From NCBI RefSeq assembly GCF_046054155.1, contig NZ_JBEQCT010000004.1:62001-126000 (forward strand): a stretch of 64,000 bases of DNA. Reading direction: 5' to 3'. Shown here in pieces: positions 26,242-35,500 of the stretch. How positions within the stretch are numbered: position 1 is the stretch's first letter; each line of letters opens with the position of its first letter. Source of the DNA: Celerinatantimonas yamalensis (lineage in GTDB: Bacteria > Pseudomonadota > Gammaproteobacteria > Enterobacterales > Celerinatantimonadaceae). A model generated the notes under the pieces. That model was not told the DNA's origin, did no database searches, and was given only the letters and a program-made list of their open reading frames with translations. A program made the translations under genes and the position numbers.

Positions 26242-26711
26242 AACAGTGGTGGCAAAGCCGAGAACCTCGTGAGCGTTTAATCCTCACTATCGGTGGAATG
26301 TTGATTGTGTTGACCGTTTTTTATCAACAAGGATGGCTGCGTTATCAAAATTGGCGTGAGCAGACCCTGCAACGCATCCAGACTCAGCAGCAAACCTTGC
26401 AATGGGTTCGTGCCCATAGCGAATTATTGCATGTGCCAGCGAACAATCAAACGTCGACTACACGTCGTTTAACCTTTAGCCAAGTGGCCAATCAAAGCGC
26501 TGCTCAGTTGCACATCGCTATTACTCGGCTGCAGCAGAGCGAACAACATTTCGATGTGTGGATTGCCCCTTTGCCATTTAATCATTTATTACAATGGCTG
26601 GATATATTACAGCGCCAGTATGGTTATACGCCTAGTAATGTTGAGTTGCAGGCGGGTGATAAGCCCGGCATGGTAAACGTTAACCGGCTACGCTTTGAGA
26701 GGCAGCCATGA
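26238..26711 (+). CDS. gspM: Type II secretion protein GspM
   Basis: 157 residues: short cytoplasmic WWQSREPRERLILTIGGM typical of GspM, a membrane span (IGGMLIVLTVFYQQGWL), a coiled-coil-like stretch rich in Gln, and a ferredoxin-like periplasmic domain. Partner of GspL. Overlaps gspL and gspN by 4 bp. Confidence 0.94.
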   Translation: MKQWWQSREPRERLILTIGGMLIVLTVFYQQGWLRYQNWREQTLQRIQTQQQTLQWVRAHSELLHVPANNQTSTTRRLTFSQVANQSAAQLHIAITRLQQSEQHFDVWIAPLPFNHLLQWLDILQRQYGYTPSNVELQAGDKPGMVNVNRLRFERQP

Positions 26712-27460
26712 GTATAAAATACCGGTGGGTGTTGACAGGTTTTGGCTTTACCATCTACCTACTGAGCTTATTGATGAGCATGCCCGCGCAGCAACTGTTG
26801 GGACGCGTACATCTACCGGGCGTGCAATGGGGGGATGCCAAAGGGACTATTCTGATGGGGCAACTCAATCAAGTGCGCTGGCAAGGCTGGCAGTTACAAT
26901 CGGTGCGCTGGCAGTGGCATCCATGGGCATTATTTTTAGGTCATGTAAGTCTTCACTTACAATTTGAGGGCGATCTCAATGGACAGACTGATGTTCGAGC
27001 TAGCCCATGGCAGCTGACGCTTCGCGATCTGCACCTAAGCGGCCAAGCGCAGCGTTTCTATCAAGCTGCTAACATCCCGTTACCCATACAATTGAGCGGA
27101 ACTGTTCAATTACACATTCAGCAGTTTCGATCTGGCCAACCGTGGTGCCAAGTACTTAGCGGTTCACTGCATTGGTCGCAAGGGATTTTTCGCTCGCCGC
27201 TTGGAGCGTTACATTTTGCCCCCTTTAAAGCTCAGCTTAGCTGTCAAAATGGCCAAATTGTCGCGCATCTTAATCATCACGATAAGGTCCTTTCATTGTG
27301 GGCGAATGCTTCGCTAAAGGCGTCGCAGTGGCAGTTACAAGGGACGCTCAAACCTGAGGCTGATTATCCAAAAAGTTATTCTCAAGTACTCCCTCAATTG
27401 GGAGCCCCTGATGCAAAGGGCAATTATGCCTTTTCCTCAAGCGGGCGATTAAGCGACTAA
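26708..27460 (+). CDS. gspN: Type II secretion protein GspN
   Basis: 250-residue bitopic inner-membrane protein, N-terminal anchor FGFTIYLLSLLMSMPAQQLL, then a periplasmic domain with GVQWGDAKGTILMGQLNQVR and SVRWQWHPWALFLG, typical of GspN. Last gene of the gsp run. The prepilin peptidase gspO and gspAB are not in this window. Confidence 0.92.
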   Translation: MSIKYRWVLTGFGFTIYLLSLLMSMPAQQLLGRVHLPGVQWGDAKGTILMGQLNQVRWQGWQLQSVRWQWHPWALFLGHVSLHLQFEGDLNGQTDVRASPWQLTLRDLHLSGQAQRFYQAANIPLPIQLSGTVQLHIQQFRSGQPWCQVLSGSLHWSQGIFRSPLGALHFAPFKAQLSCQNGQIVAHLNHHDKVLSLWANASLKASQWQLQGTLKPEADYPKSYSQVLPQLGAPDAKGNYAFSSSGRLSD

Positions 27461-27570
27461 TTGCGCAACAACTTGGATGTGTGCGAGTGAATAGTTTCGT
27501 TACAATTTGCTTTCATTCGGCCCATAACGCGGTAGCATAAGCGTATCAATCGTCAGTCTAGCGAGGGAAC

Positions 27571-28122
27571 ATGCCCAAACAACGACCTAAAGTTTTAGAG
27601 CAGCATATCACCGCTCAGAGTCATTTCTTTAAGGTGGAAGCTTTGCATCTGGAGTTTAGCAATGGCGAGCGACGCGTCTATGAGCGTTTAACAGGTGGAC
27701 AAGCTGGGGCCGTCATGGTCGTGCCCGTGACCGCTGATGGGCAGCTATTACTAGTGCGTGAATATGCAGCTGCAACTGAGCGTTATGAACTAAGCTTTCC
27801 TAAAGGAGCGATCGATGCAGGTGAAACGGCACAACAGGCCGCTAACCGTGAATTGCAAGAAGAGATCGGTTTTGCCGCTGAAAAGTGGCAATTGTTAAAA
27901 GAGGTGACTGTTGCGCCTAGCTTTTTTGGCGGCGTGATGCAGATTTTTGTTGCCGATGAACTGTACCCGTCACGGCTGCTTGGTGATGAACCTGAGCCAC
28001 TGATTGTTGAGTCGATCCCTATTGAGCAGGCGTTATCGCTGATTGATCGTCCTGAGTTTAGTGAAGCGCGTACTATCGCTGCGCTCTATTTATTCCACCA
28101 ATGGTGGCAAAACAGAGGTTAA
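27571..28122 (+). CDS. nudE: ADP compounds hydrolase NudE (Nudix)
   Basis: 183 residues; hydrolyses ADP-ribose, Ap3A and NADH-type compounds. The Nudix box is complete from GAIDAGETAQ to RELQEEIGF (G-x5-E-x7-REUxEExGU) with Mg-binding glutamates. ATG at 27571 after GAGGGAAC. The gspN-nudE-cysQ order is common in Vibrio, Aeromonas and Shewanella relatives. Confidence 0.95.
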   Translation: MPKQRPKVLEQHITAQSHFFKVEALHLEFSNGERRVYERLTGGQAGAVMVVPVTADGQLLLVREYAAATERYELSFPKGAIDAGETAQQAANRELQEEIGFAAEKWQLLKEVTVAPSFFGGVMQIFVADELYPSRLLGDEPEPLIVESIPIEQALSLIDRPEFSEARTIAALYLFHQWWQNRG

Positions 28123-28126
28123 GCTT

Positions 28127-28996
28127 ATGCCCCAATCTTTAACAGACCTATTGCCAGCAGTTGAACAAATTGCCCGTCAGGCTGGCCAAGCAATATTAGC
28201 GCTTTATCAAAGTGGTGACTATCAAGCGCAGCAAAAAGCCGATCACACGCCAGTAACCAGTGCCGATCTAGCGGCCCATCAGCTATTATGTGATGCTTTT
28301 GGCAAACTCACGCCTGAGTGGCCAGTGCTCTCAGAAGAGCATGACAGTCTCGCGCTCGCAGAACGTGCTAAGTGGGATTATTATTGGCTGGTTGATCCGA
28401 TGGATGGAACCCAAGAATTTGTCTCTCGATCTGGCGATTTTTCCACAATGATCGCCTTGATTTGTCATGGGGAACCCGTGCTTGGACTCGTGTATGCGCC
28501 CGTGACAAATACCTGTTATTATGCGATGAAAGGCTTAGGCGCTTATAAAATTCAAGGCCAACAAGGCCCGCAGCAAATCCACTGTCGCCATTATCCACAA
28601 ATACCTGAAACGCTACGCATTGCTGTCAGCCGAGTGCAAAACAAGCGCAAACTGGACAAAGTGCTCAATGAGCAATACCGTTATGAGTTTTTGCCATTAG
28701 GTAGCGCCAGTTTAAAAAGCTGCTTGGTCGCCGAAGGTGCTGCAGATTGTTATATTCGTCTTGGGCCAACCGGTGAGTGGGATGTTGGCGCGCCGCTGAT
28801 TATCTTAAAAGAGGCGGGTGGAACCTTGCTCGATCTACATCTACAGCCGATGAGCTTTAATTGCCATGAAAGCTTAATTAATCCCGATTTTATCGGTATA
28901 GGGGATGACTCATTACCTTGGGCAGATATTATCGCGCATATTCCTAATAACGACCGATTAAGAACGGATCAGTTAACCAGCAATTCATCTAACTAA
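28127..28996 (+). CDS. cysQ: 3'(2'),5'-bisphosphate nucleotidase CysQ
   Basis: Mg-dependent phosphatase removing PAP formed in sulfate assimilation. 289 residues from the ATG at 28127 (AGAGG upstream), 4 bp after nudE; the frame is open upstream but that part overlaps nudE. Inositol-monophosphatase fold motifs: VLSEEHDS, WLVDPMDGTQEF (metal-binding D-x-D-G-T), and GEWDVGAPLIILKEAGG. Likely cotranscribed with nudE. Confidence 0.95.
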   Translation: MPQSLTDLLPAVEQIARQAGQAILALYQSGDYQAQQKADHTPVTSADLAAHQLLCDAFGKLTPEWPVLSEEHDSLALAERAKWDYYWLVDPMDGTQEFVSRSGDFSTMIALICHGEPVLGLVYAPVTNTCYYAMKGLGAYKIQGQQGPQQIHCRHYPQIPETLRIAVSRVQNKRKLDKVLNEQYRYEFLPLGSASLKSCLVAEGAADCYIRLGPTGEWDVGAPLIILKEAGGTLLDLHLQPMSFNCHESLINPDFIGIGDDSLPWADIIAHIPNNDRLRTDQLTSNSSN

Positions 28997-29040
28997 ATGT
29001 TTATTAAAATTTGGGGTAAGTCACGGACATGACTATAATT

Positions 29041-29187
29041 TTGCGTTAGTTTCACTAGCAAAACTAGGCCATTAGTAATGGCTCACCAATCAATCAGCTT
29101 GATGGTTTCTGACTCCGCTGTATTGATTTGGCCCTGTAAGCACTGATTGCTTAAGCGCATGTCTCGGTTGGGACATGCGTTTTTTTA
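29041..29187 (+). ncRNA. Candidate small RNA with promoter and intrinsic terminator
   Basis: A perfect TATAAT (29034-29039) with TTGGGG 17 bp upstream is followed by about 140 bp without an ORF. The stretch ends in a strong terminator: CGCATGTC / GACATGCG (29156-29163 and 29172-29179) followed by eight T. The stretch contains further small stems (for example CCATTAGTAATGG). It matches no small RNA I know by sequence. It could instead be the cysQ terminator plus chance promoter. Confidence 0.35.
29155..29187 (+). terminator. Rho-independent terminator downstream of cysQ
   Basis: 8-bp GC-rich stem CGCATGTC / GACATGCG with an 8-nt loop and a run of eight T. It can end nudE-cysQ transcription and/or the candidate small RNA. 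Confidence 0.85.
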
Positions 29188-29562
29188 TTCTAATACGAGT
29201 GGTTAGTACTTTTCCAGTTTACGTCCCCTTACTGGCTGTTGGCGAAATAGCATCCTGAAAAGAGTATTTCTCGACAAGTTGTTATTTACTGCGCTTTATG
29301 ATAATCATGCCGTTCAAGGAAACTTTATTCATTTCTGGTGCATCAAAGAAGATTCTATTTAATACAGTCAGTGCAATAGCATTGATCATACAAAGGGTTA
29401 TGAGCATCTGGCGTAATCTTAATATACGAAGGTGAGCAAGGATAGTGAGCTGAAGATATGCTGCTGTCCATCAGGTTCATTGTGTTGACTTGTTAACGCT
29501 GTATAATTCTTTGGTTAAATATGAGTTAGCTTATTGTAATCGGCAATAATTGGGAACGAAGG

Positions 29563-32500
29563 ATGAAAGCTCAAAAATACAAGGATGTAGCCGCATCTGG
29601 TTTCACCAGAAAATGTGTTGTTGGTGTCCTTATTTACACTTTGACTGTGCAGCCTGTGTTGGCCGCAGCGACGTTACCGACCGCCGGGTCTGTTGCCGCA
29701 GGGCAGGTTTCCATTGGTACCTCGGGTAACACCACCACAGTCACGCAGCGTTCGGATAAAGCGATTGTTAACTGGGGTAGCTTTTCGGTTGGCAAAGGCG
29801 CGTCGGTCAATTTTATTCAACCAGGTAGCACCTCAGCGATTTTGAACCGAGTGACGGGGTCAACCACCTCAACTATCGCGGGTGCCATCCATGCTAATGG
29901 TCAGGTGTTTCTGATCAACCCTAATGGCATTGCCATTACCTCAACGGGTTCGATCAAAGTCGGTGGCGGCTTTGTGGGTTCCACGCTGAATATCTCCGAT
30001 AAAGATTTTTTGAATGATCACTTTGTGTTTAAAGGCGATGGCGCTTCGGCGGGTGTCAGCAATGCAGGCATTATCACGGTCGGTCGTGGCGGTTATGCGG
30101 CGCTGATCGGCGGTACGGTTCAGAACAGCGGCTTGATTGCGGTTCCCTTGGGCAAAATAGGCCTTGGCTCTGGCGAGCAGGCTACGCTTAACTTGTCGGG
30201 CGATGGTTTTTTGCAAGTGGCGCTGCCGACTAAGACGGGGGCCGAAGGCAATGGCGCGTTGATAGGTAACCAAGGCACGCTTTCTGCCGACGGCGGTACG
30301 GTGCTGATCTCGGTAGCGAGTGCCCGCCATGCGGCCCGCCATGCGATTAATCTATCCGGTGTGGTCGAAGCGAACAGCGTGTCGGGCCGCGATGGCAACA
30401 TCATCATCGGTGGTGGCCAAGGCGGCAACGTCTCTGTGTCAGGCAAGGTCACAGCCACGTCTGCCAGCGGCAAAGGCGGCGACATCACGGTGACAGGCAA
30501 AGATATTGCCTTGAACGGTGCAACCATCGATGCCTCCGGTGCCACAGGCGGCGGCTCGATCAAGATCGGCGGCGATTACCAAGGCACAGGCAACACGCAA
30601 CGAGCGAATACTACCAATGTCGATACAACCAGCGTGATCCGCGCCGATGCCACCCAAGGCGGCAATGGCGGCAAGGTGATTGTCTGGTCGGACGATTTGA
30701 CCACTTTTGATGGCTTAATCACCGCACGCGGCGCAGGTACTGGCAAGGGCGGCAATGCAGAAGTCTCCGGCAAGGCAAGGCTTGCCTACAACGGATTCAC
30801 CAATTTAAGCGGCCCTGGTGGGTTTGGTACCTTGCTGCTCGATCCTTATAACGTCACTATTTCCAGTGATGCTGATAACACCTCGTCAGGATTCACGGCC
30901 ACCGGTGACGACAGCGTGATCAATGTCACCACTTTACAAAACGCCTTGAGTGCGGCGAATGTAGAAGTGACCACTGGTAATGGTGGCAGCCAGACCGGCG
31001 ATATTGTTGTTGCCTCTACGGTTACTTGGTCGGCTAACACTAAGCTGACGTTGAACGCAGCTGGGTCTATTGCTGTCAATGCTGCCATGACGGCCAGCGG
31101 CGAGAGTGCCGGGTTGGTTCTGAACTATGGTTCGGATAAGGACTATTACGTCAATGCGCCGATTACCCTGTCCGGCGCTAATGCGACGCTTAATATCAAT
31201 GGCAATGACTACACGTTGATCCATTCGATGACTGGCTTTCAGGCTTCATCGGGGAGTGCATCCGGTACTTATTTCGCCTTGGCGCAGGATCTAGACCTGT
31301 CTGGCAACTCATTTGACACTGCTCCAGTGACCACCTTTGGTGGCACGCTGGCAGGTCTTGGTCATACCATTTCCAACCTGACGATCAGCGCGTCGGATTT
31401 ACAATATGTTGGTCTGATAGGAAAGAATAGCGGAGCAATTCGTGATCTCAAACTTTCTGGGGCAAAGAATACTGTTTTAGTGAGCAATCAATATAGTGGG
31501 AATTGGGGACTTCTCGCGGGGGAAAATATTGGTACTATTTCAAATGTAGATGTTGTAGGGACACTGAAAGCGACAATAAATATAAATGGTTATTTTGTTA
31601 TTGGTGGGCTTGTTGGATCGAACTCATCTAATGGAAACATATCGAACAGTACTTCTAATGTTACGTTGACAGCAAATAAAACTCAGAGTGATTCTTCAAG
31701 TCTTATTGTCGGTGGGCTTATTGGGAATAACAACGGCACCATTACAAATTCTTCTTCTAGCGGGGCCGTGAGTGCTGAAAGTAATGGTGGTTACGTTTTT
31801 GTTGGTGGTCTGATTGGAGTGAATTCTGGTAAAGCATCTACATTATCCAGTTCGTCAGTTGTCAAAGGGGTTATTACTGGGGGGGACGGATATGTATCCA
31901 GTGGGGGGCTTGTTGGCAGCAACCAAAACAGCATTGTAAACAGCTATGCAACTGGTGCTGTCAGCGCTGAGTCAACAAACTCTGGTTCCACTGCTTATGC
32001 AGGCGGACTCGTTGGAAGTTTGCAGGATGCCACTAATAATGGCTTTCTTGTGAGTGATGGACTTGTTGATTCTAGCTATGCTGTAGGCTCGACATCTGCC
32101 ATGGGGAGTAGTGCCTATTCCGGTGGTTTGATCGGATATTTAATTAGCGGAGAATCCAAGTTATCCTTCTTTGACGAAGGGACAACAAACCAAGCCAACG
32201 GCGTTGGCAATGATTCAGCTGCCAACGGTGTGAATGGCCTGACAACAGAACAGGCCCGTAATAGCAGTAATTACACTGGCTGGGATTTCACTAATACTTG
32301 GTATCAAAGCGGTGATATGCGGCCTATTTTGCGCTCGGAAGCGGCCACGGCAGTGGGCGGCGTAATTTCGGTATCGAACCTTCATCAACTGGCGCTGATT
32401 GGGGCCAATTTTTCTGGCACCTATCACCTGACTCGCAATATTGATGCCAGTGCGACCAACAGCACAGCTGACTCTTCCGGCATATGGGGCAGCGGCGGCT

Positions 32501-35500
32501 TCGTGCCTTTGGGTGACAATACGAACGGATTCACCGGCACATTCGATGGCCAGAGCCATGTGATTTCCAACCTCACCATCAATCGTCCTTTGACGGGTTA
32601 TGTCGGCCTATTCGGTTATGTGGGTTCAGGCGGCATAATCCGCAACGTGGGGATTGAGGGCGGAAGCGTTACGGGAGGATCATCTGATGGTGACTACCAA
32701 GTTGATACTGGCAGCCTAGCGGGGCAGAATTTTGGCACGATCAGCAACGCTTATGCCACAGGGGCGGTGATGGGAAATGCATCATTCAATAATATCGGCG
32801 GCCTTGTGGGCTCTAATAATGGCACCATCAGCAACGCCTATGCCACTGGGGCGGTGAAGTTTACTGAACACGCTAATATCGGCGGCCTAGTGGGCTCTAA
32901 TAATGGCACCATCAGCAACGCTTATGCGACTGGGGCGGTGACTGAAGGCGACTTCGTCGGCGGTCTCGTGGGGCAGAGTAATGGCACGATCACTTCATCC
33001 TTTTGGGATACCGAGACCACTGGCCAAGCCAGTTCGGCGGGCGGCGGCACTGGCCTAACCACGACTGGGATGAAGACATTATCGAACTTCAGTGATTGGA
33101 ATATCGATAATAAAGGCGGCACTGGCACGGTTTGGCGCATCTATGATGGCTATACCATGCCGCTGCTACGCAGTTTTATGACTAAACTCACCATATCTGG
33201 CGGTTCAGTCAGCAAGACCTATGATGGCAGTGCCACTTCAACGAGTGTAGGTACCCTAACTTACAGTGATGCCAACTATGACAGTTCACTGGTCAATGGC
33301 ACGGCTCAATATACAGCGAGTAGTGCCAATGCTGGCAGCTATAGTGGTTCAAACCTCACTATCAGCGGATTGTATTCTTCCCAGCAGGGCTACGATATAT
33401 CCACAAAATCTGGTTCGCTGATGATTAACAAAGCGGCGCTGACGGTAACGGCAGACAAGGCCTCTAAAACCTATGGTGACACGGCGGCGTTGACCTATAA
33501 GATAACCGGATTGGTCACTGGCGATAGTTTGTCAGGAGCACTTGCCAGTGATGGTGCTGGATCAGGAGCGAATGTTGGCAGCTACGACATCACCCAAGGC
33601 ACGTTGGCAAATAGCAATTACACGATTACTTACAAAGGCGCTAACCTTACGGTGACAGCACGTCCGATTACGGTCACGGCGTCGGCTGGTCAGACCATGG
33701 TGTATGGCAACAGTACTCCCACTCTGAATTATGGTGTGAGCGCGAATGGACTGGTGAATGGCGACAAACTGACGGGGGCGTTAGCCACCACGGCGGATTC
33801 TTCTTCTGACGTTGGCAGCTACAGCATTACGCAGGGTTCATTGGGCAATAGCAATTACACCATTACTTACAGGGGTAACAAACTGGCCGTGACCCCAGCG
33901 ACGCTGACGGTAACGGCAACGGGGTCTCAAACCTATGGGTCGACCACGCCAACTTACCAGTTCACGGCGTCGGGTTGGAAGAATGGCCAGAGCGATAGCA
34001 ATTTGACTGGGCTTAGCTACAGCACGACAGCCACGTCAACCTCGAATGCGGGCGGCAGCTACACGACTACGGCTTCTGATGGCAGCTTGAGTGGCGCGGC
34101 AAAAGGTAATTACACCCTGAGCTATGCGGCAGGGACATTTACCGTGAACAAAGCGGCGCTGACGGTAACGGCAACGGGGTCTCAAACCTATGGGTCGACC
34201 ACGCCAACTTACCAGTTCACGGCATCGGGCTGGAAGAATGGCCAGAGCGACACCAATCTCACCGGTCTCTCTTACACGACGACAGCCACGTCAACCTCGA
34301 ACGCAGGCGGCAGCTACACGGCGACCGCGAGCGGTGGCACCTTGGGTGACAAGGCATCGGGTAATTACACCCTGAGCTATGCGGCAGGGACATTTACCGT
34401 GAACAAAGCGGCGCTGACGGTAACGGCAACGGGGTCTCAAACCTATGGGTCGACTACGCCAACTTACCAGTTCACGGCATCGGGCTGGAAGAATGGCCAG
34501 AGCGATAGCAATTTGACTGGGCTTAGCTACAGCACGACAGCCACGTCAACCTCGAACGCGGGCGGCAGCTACACGGCGACCGCGAGCGGTGGTACCTTGG
34601 GTGACAAGGCATCGGGTAATTACACCCTGAGCTATGCGGCAGGGACATTTACCGTGAACAAAGCGGCGCTGACGGTAACGGCCAATGATGCGTCTAAGAC
34701 TTATGATGGCAAAGCCTACACAGGTGGCAACGGCGTGACCTATTCTGGCTTGGTGAACAACGAAACCAGTTCTGTTTTAGGCGGAACGTTAGCCTATGGT
34801 GGCACCGCTCAGAACGCAACCAATGCGGGCAGTTATGGCATCACAGCGTCTGGCCTGACGTCAGGGAACTACGACATTACTTATAATGCGGGTCAGTTGA
34901 CGGTGAACAAAGCGGCGCTGACGGTAACGGCCAATGATGCTGCTAAGACTTATGATGGTCAGGCTTACACGGGTGGCAATGGCGTGACCTATTCTGGCTT
35001 GGTGAACAATGAGACCAGTTCTGTTTTAGGCGGAACGCTGGCCTATAGCGGCACCGCCCAGAACGCAACCAATGCCGGCAGCTATGACATTACCGCGTCG
35101 GGTTTGACGTCTGGCAATTATACTATTGCCTATAAACCGGGTCAGTTGACGGTGAACAAAGCGGCGCTGACGGTAACGGCCAATGATGCGTCTAAGACTT
35201 ATGATGGTCAGGCGTACACGGGTGGCAATGGCGTGACCTATTCTGGCTTGGTGAACAATGAGACCAGTTCTGTTTTAGGCGGAACGCTGGCGTATGGCGG
35301 CACCTCCCAGAACGCAACCAATGCCGGCAGCTATGGCATCACGGCGTCGGGTTTAAGTGCTAATAACTACGCGATTACCTACAAAGCCGGTCAGTTGACG
35401 GTGAACAAAGCGGTGCTGATGGTGACGGCCAACGATGGGGCTAAGACTTATGATGGTCAGGCGTACACGGGTGGCAACGGCGTGACCTATTCTGGCTTGG

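Larger units (their letters stand above)
28997..29562. other. Intergenic region cysQ - tpsA with a possible small-RNA gene
   Basis: 566 bp. The first 190 bp look like a self-contained transcription unit (listed as ncRNA). The rest (29190-29500) is AT-rich and has no ORF or repeat I can support. TATAAT at 29502-29507 may be the -10 of tpsA, but no good -35 lies at 17 bp (TTGACT is only 11 bp away). Confidence 0.5.
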
